Source of the DNA: Streptomyces cadmiisoli
Lineage (GTDB): Bacteria > Actinomycetota > Actinomycetes > Streptomycetales > Streptomycetaceae
Reading direction: 5' to 3'
NCBI RefSeq assembly: GCF_003261055.1
Contig: NZ_CP030073.1
Coordinates: 8,742,001-8,806,000 of the forward strand
Length of the DNA: 64,000 bases
This document shows, piece by piece, positions 1 to 9,455 of the stretch. Positions within the stretch are counted from its first letter, which is position 1; every line of letters begins with the position of its first letter. The notes beneath the pieces were generated by a model. It had not been told where the DNA came from and ran no database searches. It was given only the letters and a program-made list of their open reading frames with translations. Made by a program: the position numbers and the translations under genes.

Positions 1-286
1 TGCTGCTGGTGCATCACGTTGAGCGACCCAGCTACAGACGATCACACTTGCTGCACGCGAACCCGGTAGCAGGACTCCGTGAGGTTGTTCTCGCTGTGGG
101 GTCCGGCTGGTGGTGGATGTCCAGCCAGACCGGCCGGCACGGTTGTATCGACCGAGGGACCGGTTCCGCACGGGCGGAGAACACGGGAACTACAAGGTCG
201 CCCGCCCTACCAGGATCCGGACCCCAGATCGCGGGACTCCCGCCGCACACTGGGACCAAGACGTATTTCTGCAGGAGGACAGTTTC

Positions 287-1120
287 ATGACCGACCGGCC
301 CTTGACGCTCATGGCCGTACACGCCCACCCCGACGACGAGGCCACCGGCACCGGGGGGATCCTCGCGCGGTACGCGGCGGAGGGCATTCGCACGGTTCTC
401 GTGACGTGTACCGACGGCCGTTGCGGTGACGGACCGGGGGGTGTCAAGCCGGGCGATCCCGGACACGATCCGGCGGCGGTCGCCTTGATGCGCCGACAAG
501 AGCTTGAGGCGAGCTGCGACGTCCTGAAGGTCAGCGATCTGGAGATGCTGGACTACGCCGACTCCGGGATGACGGGCTGGCCGAGCAATGACGCCCCTGG
601 ATCCTTCTGGCAGACCCCCGTGCAGGAAGGCGCGACCCGACTCGCGGAACTCATGCGGCACTACCGACCTGATGTGATCGTCACTTACGACGAGAACGGC
701 TTCTACGGCCACCCCGACCACATCCAGGCCCACCGCATCACGATGGCGGCGCTGCAGATGACCGCGCTGACACCGAAGGTGTACTGGACCACGATGCCCC
801 GCTCGATCGTGCAGCGGTTCGGTGAGATCATGCGCGAGTTTCATGAGGGCATGCCGGAGCCGGATCCTGCCGAGGCTGCCGCTATGGCCGAGATCGGCCT
901 CCCCGACGACGAGGTCACCACGTGGGTGGACGCCACCGCATTCAGCGGTCAGAAGTTCGACGCGTTGGCCGCGCACGCCAGCCAGGGCGAGAACATCTTC
1001 TTCCTCAAGATGGGCAAGGAGAGGTTCGGCGAGTTGATGGGCATGGAGACCTTCGTACGTGTCCAGGACGCCACGGGCGCGGCAATACCCGAAAACGATC
1101 TCTTCGCCGGACTGCGCTGA
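287..1120 (+). CDS. PIG-L/LmbE-family zinc deacetylase
   Basis: A 277-residue cytosolic protein of the PIG-L superfamily, zinc hydrolases that deacetylate N-acetylglucosamine-type groups and include the mycothiol enzymes MshB and Mca. HPDDE at residues 14-18 and HPDH at 142-145 provide the expected zinc ligands and catalytic aspartate. There is no signal peptide or membrane segment. The start is fixed by AGGAGG at 273-278, eight bases before the ATG; an in-frame extension to about 110 has no such site. It stands alone between degenerate regions, so context gives no substrate. The sequence near the first motif resembles both Mca and MshB, and neither can be assigned. Family is seen clearly; substrate is unknown. 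Confidence 0.9.
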   Translation: MTDRPLTLMAVHAHPDDEATGTGGILARYAAEGIRTVLVTCTDGRCGDGPGGVKPGDPGHDPAAVALMRRQELEASCDVLKVSDLEMLDYADSGMTGWPSNDAPGSFWQTPVQEGATRLAELMRHYRPDVIVTYDENGFYGHPDHIQAHRITMAALQMTALTPKVYWTTMPRSIVQRFGEIMREFHEGMPEPDPAEAAAMAEIGLPDDEVTTWVDATAFSGQKFDALAAHASQGENIFFLKMGKERFGELMGMETFVRVQDATGAAIPENDLFAGLR

Positions 1121-1649
1121 TCCGTCCGACCGGCCGGGAAAGGGCATCGGCCGCACGGCGCGACCGAGGGGGTCACACACCCGAAGGCCTGTCCACGCGA
1201 GTTCTGTCCCGGCATCCCGCGTCCAGACCCTCGCGGGCGGTGTCGACGCGTACCCGCACTTCCGACCCGGCATCGCGCTCGTTCCCAACCCACCGGGCAA
1301 GCGCACAGGTGGGAGACCTTCAGGCTGCTGACTCGGAAGGTACGCAACAGCCCGCAGGGGCGACACGGTGCCTGAGCCGGTACGTGAAAGCGGGCCGTCC
1401 TGTCCTGGACGGCCCGGCGGATCCGCATCCCAGAACGCAGGAGTGCCCGCCCGGGTGCGGGTGGACCGGGGCAAGGACTTCTTGTTCCGCGCCGTGCTCC
1501 AGGCGTTGGGGGCGTTCGTGGCCGTGGTGGAGGGGGCTGCTTCTTTGAACCCACGTGTGATGTCGCAGGCAGCGTCCGTTTGAACTGCGACGATCGTCGG
1601 CTACGGCGCTACATCGGGCGAGATCGTCAGCCGTGGGGATGGCCGGTGT
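1121..1649. other. Gene-poor interval with transposase fragment
   Basis: No complete gene is seen between the deacetylase and the degenerate dehydrogenase. The only recognisable coding trace is the integrase-core fragment at 1443-1541. Open frames here lack ribosome-binding sites and recognisable domains. Confidence 0.5.
1443..1541 (+). pseudogene. Fragment of DDE transposase integrase core
   Basis: About 33 codons read VRVDRGKDFL followed by ALGAF, the conserved stretch around the second catalytic region of Mu/IS481-like integrase-core transposases common in Streptomyces. The frame is not preceded or followed by the rest of the domain, and no inverted repeats are visible. It is best read as a relic of an insertion sequence. 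The similarity is recalled from family knowledge and is short, so the family assignment is tentative. Confidence 0.45.
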
Positions 1650-2455
1650 TCAGGGTACGGTCCAGGAAGCCTCGGACTCGGTCAGGTAGAGCCGTGCGTA
1701 CTCGAGGTCGAAGCCCTTGGACGGTCGGATGGGAACGCCGCGATAGCCGAACAGGTCGCCGCTGCGCCCTTCGAGGCCGGAAGCGAACAGCACTGGCAGC
1801 ACGCGGCGGGCGTACGCCTCCGCCGACTGCGCGAGATGACCGAGGGCGGCCTCGGTCAATCGGTGCGCAGCGCTCCCACCGAGCAGGTCGGCGCGGATTC
1901 CGGTCTTGATGATCCCGGGCGCCATACCGAAGTAGGCGGCCCCGGGATAGCGTTCCTGTCCCGCGATGACGAGCGCCTCATTACCGGCGAGAGTGTTGCC
2001 GTGCGCCTTCATGACCTTGTATCGCGCTCGGAGTTGAGGTCTGAAACCGTGCCCAGCTCTCCCCATCCCGGCAAGCCCATGACGAACACGCGTGCCTGAG
2101 AGGACCGGTCGGGCCGCGCTGAGCCGATTTTCCTGGCGACCTCACGGATGATGGCCAGACGGCTGAGAAAGCTGATGGCCATGTCGCCCTCGATGCCTTC
2201 CGAGGTCTCCTTGCGGACCTTGCCGGCGAAGACGCCTGTGGTCAGCGGCAGGACGTCGCACTCCTCGACCGGAAGTTCCCGCCCTACGCGGACCGCCGCG
2301 CGCATCGAGGACCGGTCGGCGGAGACGAACTCCAGGCTTGTGGAGGCGCTGTCCCGGAAGGTGCGGCCGACCGCGGTCACCTGAGCGCCCCGCTGAACGG
2401 CCTCGGCGGCGATGGCACGCCCCGGTCCCGCAGCGGCAGCGGCGCGGGGATCCGG
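1650..2455 (-). pseudogene. Frameshifted short-chain dehydrogenase
   Basis: Two adjacent reverse frames together make one SDR-like protein. The upstream frame (about 2455 to 2010) carries a Rossmann start with GPGRAIAAEAV and then AQVTAVGRTF. The downstream frame (about 2066 to 1650) begins in YKVMKAHGNT and continues to a natural-looking C-terminus. The frames change near 2010-2060, so a frameshift has broken the gene. The extreme N-terminus is also degraded: an alanine-rich run replaces the usual hydrophobic beta strand and no start codon with an RBS is seen. A sequencing error could explain the frameshift, but not the poor N-terminus. Confidence 0.6.
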
Positions 2456-3089
2456 CGCCGCCTGCGCGCGGAGCCGGATGCACGCACCCGCGGCGACGGG
2501 CGGATCTCCGCGTCCACCGCCCGCAGGCGCATTACCGCGGTGCCGTAGAACAGCCGGGATGCCCGGGTGCCACCCGCTGTTGCTCCTACAGCCCGTGAAG
2601 CGTCACCTGCGCCTGCCTGCGCGGCGGGCGAGCCCAACGCCGTCGCCTCCTACGTGTCCGACCTCGGCGACCGGGGACATCCCCGCACGACCCGCGAAGC
2701 CTGCTGGAACCCGCCCTCCTTGCGCTTGCCCTTCTTGCCGTCCGCGGACGCATCAAGCGCTGACCACCCCCACCAACTTTCCAGAGAGGGGGTCGAGGAA
2801 TGTCGGAACGAAAACCGGCACTAGCCCTCGCGGGCGCCGGAGAGGCGTTGACCTGCGCTGCTGGTTCGGCGGAGCCTTCGGTAATTGCGAAGCGCCAGGC
2901 GGAGGGCCGCCCCCGTACTGCGTAAGCTCATCAATGCGTACTGAGACCGCACAGGGAATGCATCCTCTGGTACTCAACCGTAGATCACGCGTCCGCCCGC
3001 TACTTTATGGACAAAGGACGCAGCGCCATCAGCCGAGGGGCACGACAAGCAGTACGACAGCACGTTGTCCCGCACCTAGAAGGAAAAGA
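2456..3089. other. Non-coding or decayed interval
   Basis: No gene is supported here. Open frames in several phases are typical GC-bias artefacts, without RBS or domain. The last 60 bases before 3090 probably contain the promoter and ribosome-binding site of the downstream START-like gene. Confidence 0.5.
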
Positions 3090-3593
3090 ATGATGCGCCC
3101 CATGAAATACACCGTCTCCATCGAGATCGCCGTGCCGCGGGAGAAGGCGGTCCAGCTGCTCGCCGACCCGGTACACCTGCAGAAATGGCTGCGGGGCCTG
3201 GTGCTGCACGAGCCGCTGAGCGGGGAGCACGGGCAGCTCGGCACCAAGTCGCGGGTCGTGTTGCAGATGGGTCAGCGGAAGTTCGAGTGCACCGAGACCA
3301 TCACACGTCGGGAACCGGCAGACCTGCGCGAGATCCCGAAAACGAGCGTCGTTCACTTCGACCGCGAGATCGTCGGCGAGGGAATGTGGAGCGCCGTGCG
3401 CGACCGGCTGACCGAAGCCAGCCCGGAAACGACGCTCTGGGAGAGCGAGAACGAATACCGGTTCAGCGGCTTTGCGATGAAGCTGGTGGGACTTCTGATG
3501 CCCGGCGCCTTCCGTAAGCAGTCGCTACAGCACATGCAGGACTTCAAGGCGTTCGCTGAGCAGGGAAAGGACGTCCGCGAAGCGACGGACTGA
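3090..3593 (+). CDS. SRPBCC (START-like) family protein
   Basis: A 167-residue protein with the pattern of the SRPBCC/START-like fold, a helix-grip cavity that binds hydrophobic ligands. It has an initial beta strand and amphipathic helix (KYTVSIEIAVPREKAVQLLADP), a WLRGL segment, alternating strands and a long C-terminal helix ending in MQDFKAFAEQ. There is no signal peptide. The start at 3090, or the adjacent ATG at 3093, follows AGAAGGAAAAG; upstream sequence in the same frame is not protein-like. Members include polyketide cyclases, coenzyme Q-binding proteins and stress proteins; the ligand cannot be inferred. It appears monocistronic. Confidence 0.8.
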   Translation: MMRPMKYTVSIEIAVPREKAVQLLADPVHLQKWLRGLVLHEPLSGEHGQLGTKSRVVLQMGQRKFECTETITRREPADLREIPKTSVVHFDREIVGEGMWSAVRDRLTEASPETTLWESENEYRFSGFAMKLVGLLMPGAFRKQSLQHMQDFKAFAEQGKDVREATD

Positions 3594-4311
3594 TCTGTCC
3601 TAACGGGTCAGGCGTCTGACGGCGTGGCGTGTTGATCTTCCCTTCGTTCGTAGATGACCGCTGGGGCAAGCTCGACCGGCGCTGTCTGGAGATGACCGTT
3701 ACCGAAGGCGGCGAGGCCGGTGCTGCGGCGCGCGAAACGCTCCGCAGCCACTCCAGGCGTCCGTCCGGAGCCCGCCGCGCGGACCCTCTCCAAGGGCCAG
3801 GGTGGTCAGCAGCGGGCTCAAGCCGCGTAGTCGAGGAAGTCGGCGTCGACCTGCTGCCAGGCCGACAACGGCTCGCCCGCCTTGGAGTGGGCTCGGGCAG
3901 CACGGGGTGGAGCATCGCCAGGACGAGGGGCGAGGTGAATGTGCGGCGGTCGGCGAGGGCGCCGTCGAGCAGGTGGAGGGCGCCGCAGGGGTCGCCCGCG
4001 CTGTAGCGGAGGTTGGCCCGGAAAGCGAGGGTGACCGCGCCCAGGTGGGATCCTGGGCGGAGCCGCATCATCGAACGGCACATTGGTGCAGCGTTCTGAT
4101 GCCTCGCCCGGGGCCCTCCGTCACCCGAATATTGACAGGGCCTTGACAAATTGGCTCGGCGGGGCCAGTGTGCAAATATCTCGCAGAGCTGCACAATCTT
4201 TCGGTCGAACCGCGCAATATCTCTGCAGGAGAGCACCGCTGATCCATGCGGCAAGCGCGGCCGGCGCGCGCCTGCCTGACTTCCCCCACCGTCAGGAAGG
4301 AAAGCTCTCTC
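3594..4311. other. Interval with decayed regulator and upstream region of the sugar dehydrogenase
   Basis: No intact gene is seen. A TPR-like remnant lies on the reverse strand at 3818-4078. The last roughly 150 bases before 4312 are locally AT-richer (TTGACAAATTGG and CAATATCTC stretches near 4142-4215) and probably hold the promoter of the secreted sugar dehydrogenase gene. Confidence 0.4.
3818..4078 (-). pseudogene. TPR-type C-terminal remnant of a transcriptional regulator
   Basis: One reverse frame reads LGAVTLAFRANLRYSAGDP then ALHLLDGALADRRTFTSP, and a second frame continues with RAHSKAGEPLSAWQQVDADF. This pattern of paired helices matches the TPR-like tails of Streptomyces XRE-family regulators. 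The frames change near 3880-3900, and no DNA-binding domain is present upstream. It is therefore a broken fragment. Identification rests on pattern recall only. Confidence 0.35.
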
Positions 4312-7152
4312 ATGTCTCAGCGCCCTCGCGCAGGGCTTCTATGGCTCACCATACTGGCCCTGGTCCTGGCCGGAGCCGCGGTCACCGCACCCCAACGTGC
4401 GGTAGCGGCCCCGGCAGACCTCCCCGCCTCCGACTACCAGCAGGTACAACTCGCCACGGGAGCCGCCGAGCTGGGTGAACCCATGTCGCTGGCCGTACTG
4501 CCCGACCGCTCCGTGCTGCACACGGCGCGCGACGGCACGATCCGCCTCACCGACGCCGCGGGCAACACGAAGCAGGCCGGGAAGCTGGACGTCTACACAC
4601 ACGACGAGGAGGGCCTCCAGGGCGTAGCCGTCGACCCCGCCTTCGCCGTGAACCGCTATGTCTACCTCTACTACTCCCCGAAGTTGAACACTCCGGCGGG
4701 CGATGCCCCGACCACGGGCAGCGCCGCCGACTTCGAGGTCTGGAAGGGCCACCTCAACCTGTCGCGGTTCACACTGCGCAGCGACGGCACCCTGGACCTG
4801 GCCGGCGAGAAGGTCATCCTCGAAGTGCCCAACGACCGCGGCCAGTGCTGCCATGTCGGCGGCGACATCGACTTCGACGCGGCCGGGAACCTCTACCTGA
4901 GCACGGGCGACGACACGAACCCGTTCGACTCATCCGGGTACGCGCCGATCGACGAACGCACCAGCCGCAACCCGCAGTTCGACGCCCAGCGCAGCTCTGG
5001 CAACACCAATGACCTGCGCGGCAAGGTGCTGCGGATCAAGCCGACCGCCGACGGCGGCTACACCGTTCCCTCGGGGAACCTCTTTGCCCCCGGCACCGCG
5101 AACACCCGGCCCGAGATCTACGCGATGGGCTTCCGCAACCCGTTCCGGCTGTCCGTCGACAGGCCCACCGGCACGGTGTACCTCGGTGACTACGGTCCTG
5201 ACGCCGGTGCCACCGACCCCAACCGGGGACCGGGCGGCCAGGTCGAGTTCAACCGCATCACCTCGCCCGGCAACTACGGCTGGCCGTACTGCACCGGCAC
5301 CAACACCTCGAACGAGGTCTACAACGAGTACACGTTCCCGAGCGGTCCGTCCGCCGCGAAGTACAACTGCGCGGGCGGCCCCACGAACAACTCGTTCCGC
5401 AACACCGGGCGGGCCCAGCTGCCGGCCGCCAAGCCGAGCTGGATCAAGTACGGCTTGGAGGGCTCACCGCCCGAGTTCGGTGGTGGCTCGGAGTCCCCGA
5501 TGGGCGGGGAGGTCTACCGCTACGACCCGAACTCGACCTCCACGGTGAAGTTCCCTCAGTCCCTCGACGGCCGCTTCTTCGCCGCCGAGTACGGCCGCCA
5601 GTGGATCAAGGCGATCGAGGTCAGAAGTGACGGCACGTACGGCACCATCGAGGACGTCCCCTGGAACGGCACCCAGGTGATGGACACCGACTTCGGCTCC
5701 GACGGCGCGCTGTACGTCCTGGACTACGGCACCGGCAGCAACAACGCGGGCCTGTACCGCATCGAGTATGTCGGCGGCAGCAACCGCAACCCGATAGCCC
5801 AGGCTTCCGCGGACCGCACCTCCGGTGCCCTGCCGCTGACTGTGCGGTTCTCCTCGCAGGGCAGCTCCGATCCCGAGGGCGGGGCGCTGAGCTACTCATG
5901 GAACTTCGGTGACGGCACGACGTCCACGCAGGCCAACCCCAGCCACACGTACACCACCGCAGGCACCTATCGCCCCACCCTCACGGTGCGTGATCCGCAG
6001 GGCCTGACCGGAACGGCCAGCCTGGTGGTCACCGCGGGCAACACCGCACCGACGGTGACCCTGCAACAGCCGCTGGACGGGCAGTTGTTCTCCTTCGGGG
6101 ACACCGTGCCCTTCAGGGTGCAGGTCAGCGACCCCGAGGACGGAACGATCGACTGCTCGAAGGTGAAGGTCACCTATCTCATCGGCCATGACAGCCACAC
6201 CCACGCCATCACCTCCACCAACGGCTGCCAGGGCAACCTCACCGTTCCTGCTGACGGCGAACATGACAGCGCCGCGAACCTTTACGGCGTCTTCGACGCC
6301 GAATACACCGACGAGGACGGCCTGACCACGCACTCGGTGCGCACCCTGCAGCCGCGCCATCGCCAGGGCGAGCACTTCGGCGCCCAGTCCGGCATCCAGA
6401 CCGCCGACCACACCAACGCCGAGGGCGGCAAGACGGTCGGCTTCACCGACGACGGCGACTGGATCTCCTTCAAGCCGTATGTCCTCGCGGGCGCCACGAA
6501 GTTCACCGCCCGGGTGTCCTCCGGCGGAGCGGGCGGCAGGATCGAGGTACGCGCGGGGTCCGCCACCGGGAGCCTGCTCGGTACCGCGACCGTGCCGGTG
6601 ACCGGCGGCTGGGAAACCTTCACCGATGTCTCCGCCAACCTCTCCGGCGCGCCCTCCGGCACCACCGAACTGTTCCTGGTGTTCCGCGGACCGACCGGCC
6701 AGGGCAATCTGTTCGACGTCGACGCCTTCACCCTGGGCACCGGCTCCACCACGACCACGCCGTGGGAGGCGGAGTCGTACAGCTCCGCCTCGGGCGTCCA
6801 GTCCGCCGCGCACGGCACGGCCAGCGGGGGGCTGACCTTGGGCTACATCGACAACGGCGACTGGGCCGGCTACGCCTCGGTCTCCACCGCGGGCGCCACC
6901 TCAGCCTCCGCGCGGGTCTCCTCCGCGGGCGCGGGCGGCACCCTCCAGTTCCGGTCCGGCTCACAGACCGGGCCGCTGCTGGGCTCGGTGGCGGTGCCGG
7001 TGACCGGCAGCTGGGACACGTTCACCACCGTCAACGCCACGCTCAACGGCACTGGAACGGGCCCGCTGTTCCTCACCTTCACCGGAGGTTCCGGCAGTCT
7101 CTTCGACGTCGACACCTTCACGCTCTCCTCCTCGACGACACGGAAGGGGTGA
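4312..7152 (+). CDS. Secreted glucose/sorbosone-dehydrogenase-like protein with PKD and two CBM6 domains
   Basis: A 946-residue exported protein. A signal peptide (hydrophobic LLWLTILALVLAGAAVTA, cleavage near AVA-AP, residues 33-35) is followed by a six-bladed propeller of the soluble glucose/sorbosone dehydrogenase family at about 40-485, with HDEEGLQGVAVDP and MGGEVYRYDP motifs. A PKD domain (WNFGDG, about 490-590), an immunoglobulin-like stretch and two CBM6 modules (about 690-815 and 820-940, with DNGDWAGY signatures) follow. Known relatives use PQQ to oxidise sugars outside the cell; cofactor use here is inferred. GGAAGG lies 12 bases before the ATG. The next gene begins four bases after the stop, so the two are co-transcribed and probably act on the same polysaccharide. 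Confidence 0.9.
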   Translation: MSQRPRAGLLWLTILALVLAGAAVTAPQRAVAAPADLPASDYQQVQLATGAAELGEPMSLAVLPDRSVLHTARDGTIRLTDAAGNTKQAGKLDVYTHDEEGLQGVAVDPAFAVNRYVYLYYSPKLNTPAGDAPTTGSAADFEVWKGHLNLSRFTLRSDGTLDLAGEKVILEVPNDRGQCCHVGGDIDFDAAGNLYLSTGDDTNPFDSSGYAPIDERTSRNPQFDAQRSSGNTNDLRGKVLRIKPTADGGYTVPSGNLFAPGTANTRPEIYAMGFRNPFRLSVDRPTGTVYLGDYGPDAGATDPNRGPGGQVEFNRITSPGNYGWPYCTGTNTSNEVYNEYTFPSGPSAAKYNCAGGPTNNSFRNTGRAQLPAAKPSWIKYGLEGSPPEFGGGSESPMGGEVYRYDPNSTSTVKFPQSLDGRFFAAEYGRQWIKAIEVRSDGTYGTIEDVPWNGTQVMDTDFGSDGALYVLDYGTGSNNAGLYRIEYVGGSNRNPIAQASADRTSGALPLTVRFSSQGSSDPEGGALSYSWNFGDGTTSTQANPSHTYTTAGTYRPTLTVRDPQGLTGTASLVVTAGNTAPTVTLQQPLDGQLFSFGDTVPFRVQVSDPEDGTIDCSKVKVTYLIGHDSHTHAITSTNGCQGNLTVPADGEHDSAANLYGVFDAEYTDEDGLTTHSVRTLQPRHRQGEHFGAQSGIQTADHTNAEGGKTVGFTDDGDWISFKPYVLAGATKFTARVSSGGAGGRIEVRAGSATGSLLGTATVPVTGGWETFTDVSANLSGAPSGTTELFLVFRGPTGQGNLFDVDAFTLGTGSTTTTPWEAESYSSASGVQSAAHGTASGGLTLGYIDNGDWAGYASVSTAGATSASARVSSAGAGGTLQFRSGSQTGPLLGSVAVPVTGSWDTFTTVNATLNGTGTGPLFLTFTGGSGSLFDVDTFTLSSSTTRKG

Positions 7153-7156
7153 TGAG

Positions 7157-9301
7157 ATGACCACCCTCATACGGCGCCTGCGCCGTGCCGGCGCGGCCCT
7201 GATCCTGGCCCTGCTGGGCACCCTGATCGTCCCGGCGGGGACGGCACACGCGGCCGCGTTCGAGATCCTGGTGTTCTCCAAGACCGCGGGATTCCGGCAC
7301 GACGCGATTCCGGCCGGCATCGACACCCTGCGCACCCTCGGCCAGCAGAACGACTTCACGGTCACGGCCACCGAGGACGGCGGCGCCTTCACGGCCGGCA
7401 ATCTTGCGAACTACGAGGCCGTGGTGTTCCTCAACACCACCGGCGATGTCCTCAACTCCAGCCAGCAGACTGCCTTGCAGTCCTACGTCGACTCCGGCGG
7501 CGGTTACCTCGGCGTGCACGCGGCGGCCGACACCGAATACGACTGGCCGTACTACGGGCAGCTCGTCGGTGCCTGGTTCCAGAGCCACCCCGCCATCCAG
7601 CGGGCCGTGATCAGGAACGAGGACCGGACCCACCCCGCCACCACGCACCTGGGTGCGACCTGGACCCGTACCGACGAGTGGTACAACTACCGCGCCAACC
7701 CGCGTCCCAACGTGCACGTCCTGCAGACCCTGGACGAAAGCACCTACAGCGGCGGCTCGATGGGCGCCGACCACCCGATCACCTGGTGCCACAGCCAGGG
7801 CCAGGGCCGTTCCTTCTACACCGGGCTCGGGCACACCATCGAGTCCTACGCCGACCCCGCCTTCCGTTCCCTGCTGCTGGGCGGGGTGCGGTACGCGGCC
7901 GGGCAGGTCGCAGCGAACTGCTCGGTTCCGGCGGGCACGGTACAGGTGGAGGCCGAGTCGTACACGGCCGGCTCCGGCGTCCAGACGGCCGCGCATGCTC
8001 CCGCCAGCGGCGGCCAGACCCTCGGCTACATCGACAACGGCGACTGGGCAGGCTACTCCTCCGTCTCCACGGCCGGGGCGAAGACCTTCACGGCGAAGGT
8101 GTCGTCCGCAGGCGCGGGCGGCACCATCGAGATCCGGTCCGGATCGGCCGCCGGTACCCTGCTCGGCTCGGTGTCCGTGCCGGTGACCGGCGGCTGGGAG
8201 ACCTTCACCACTGTCACGACGACCCTGACGGGATCCGCCTCCGGACCGCTCTTCCTGAGATTCACCGGCGGTGGCGGAGCCCTGTTCGACATCGACACCT
8301 TCAGCCTCGGAGCCGGGCCCGTCTCCGCCGCCCTGGCCGACGACGTCCACCTCTTCTACTACCCGTGGTACGGCAGCCCGGCGGTCAACGGCGGCTGGCG
8401 GCACTGGCAGCAGGGCGGACGCACCCCGCCCGACGACGTCGGCGCCGACTTCTACCCGGCGCTCGGCCCGTACGACTCGGGTGATTACCAGAGCACCGTC
8501 GCCCAGCACATGGAATGGGTCGCCCGGTCGGGCGCCGGCGTGATCGTCTACAGCTGGTGGGGCCGGGACAGCTATGAGGACCGGCTCGTGCAGGGCATGC
8601 TCGACGCGGCGCATGAGCAGGGCATCGAGGTGGCCTGGCACCTGGAGCCGTACGCGGGCCGCACCGCGGCCTCGACGGTCGCCGACATCGAGTACATCAA
8701 CCGGACCTACGGAAGCCACCCGGCCTTCCACCGCTCGTCGGAGCACGGCGGCAGGAGCGCCTTCTACGTGTTCCAGAGCCTGGACATCACCGACTGGGCG
8801 GCGCTGGACCAGGTCACGGACACCAGCATCGTCCTGGCCCAGACCACCGACACCAGCAAGATCGCGCACTTCTCCGGCATGTACACCTACGACGGCATCG
8901 CGGGGGCGACCGCCCCCGGCTGGAAGCAGGCCGGCGACTACGCTCGCGCGCAGGGCCTGATCTGGGCCCCGTCCGTCGCGCCCGGCTACATCGACGACCG
9001 GGCGGTGCCGGGCAACTCCACGCCCACCGTGCAGCGTGCGAACGGCGCGGCCTACGACCGGCAGTGGACCAACGCCCTCGACCCGGCGATCGGCGGGTCA
9101 CCGTCGTGGGTTTCGGTGACCTCGTTCAATGAATGGCATGAGGGCAGTTCCATCGAGCCCGCCGACTCGGCACCCCCGGGCGGTCGTGGCTACCTGACGT
9201 ACGACGGTGCCTACGGCCTGAACGGCCAGGCAGCGGAGACGGCCTACCTGGACCGAACCGCGTACTGGGTGAGTCGCTTCCGGGCGGTGGCCCGGGGCTG
9301 A
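7157..9301 (+). CDS. Secreted ThuA-CBM6-GH99-like fusion
   Basis: A 714-residue exported protein with three domains. A signal peptide ends near AHA-AA (residue 33). A ThuA-like domain (class I glutamine amidotransferase fold, about 35-230) has the GVHAAADTEYDW and GLGHTIESY segments. A CBM6 carbohydrate-binding module lies at about 255-385, and a GH99-type catalytic domain at about 390-705 starts with LFYYPWYGSP and includes VIVYSWWG and SFNEWHEGSSIEP. GH99 enzymes act on alpha-mannan or N-glycan mannosides; the true target here is unknown. The CBM6 is closely similar to those of the preceding gene, which lies four bases upstream. Both are followed by the terminator at 9326. Confidence 0.87.
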   Translation: MTTLIRRLRRAGAALILALLGTLIVPAGTAHAAAFEILVFSKTAGFRHDAIPAGIDTLRTLGQQNDFTVTATEDGGAFTAGNLANYEAVVFLNTTGDVLNSSQQTALQSYVDSGGGYLGVHAAADTEYDWPYYGQLVGAWFQSHPAIQRAVIRNEDRTHPATTHLGATWTRTDEWYNYRANPRPNVHVLQTLDESTYSGGSMGADHPITWCHSQGQGRSFYTGLGHTIESYADPAFRSLLLGGVRYAAGQVAANCSVPAGTVQVEAESYTAGSGVQTAAHAPASGGQTLGYIDNGDWAGYSSVSTAGAKTFTAKVSSAGAGGTIEIRSGSAAGTLLGSVSVPVTGGWETFTTVTTTLTGSASGPLFLRFTGGGGALFDIDTFSLGAGPVSAALADDVHLFYYPWYGSPAVNGGWRHWQQGGRTPPDDVGADFYPALGPYDSGDYQSTVAQHMEWVARSGAGVIVYSWWGRDSYEDRLVQGMLDAAHEQGIEVAWHLEPYAGRTAASTVADIEYINRTYGSHPAFHRSSEHGGRSAFYVFQSLDITDWAALDQVTDTSIVLAQTTDTSKIAHFSGMYTYDGIAGATAPGWKQAGDYARAQGLIWAPSVAPGYIDDRAVPGNSTPTVQRANGAAYDRQWTNALDPAIGGSPSWVSVTSFNEWHEGSSIEPADSAPPGGRGYLTYDGAYGLNGQAAETAYLDRTAYWVSRFRAVARG

Positions 9302-9325
9302 TGGGGCCGGTCCTGATGCACCCAT

Positions 9326-9363
9326 GAGGGCGTCCGGCCGGTGCAGGCCGGCCGGACGCCCTC
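9326..9363 (+). terminator. Strong intrinsic terminator
   Basis: A perfect 16-bp arm GAGGGCGTCCGGCCGG, a four-base loop (TGCA... at its centre) and the matching inverse form a long GC hairpin 24 bases after the ThuA-CBM6-GH99 stop. No U-tract follows, as is usual in Streptomyces. It lies between convergent genes and may serve both. Confidence 0.85.
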
Positions 9364-9455
9364 GCCGGGTGCGCGGGCGTCGCGGTGGACTCACCGGGCG
9401 CGGACACTGGCGCCGTCCGCGCCCGCCGATGTGCGCCGGATCGCCGGGATCCCGG

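Noticed and set aside
7118..8869. A 583-codon reverse frame over the ThuA-CBM6-GH99 gene
   Set aside because: Shadow of a clear secreted multi-domain protein on the other strand.
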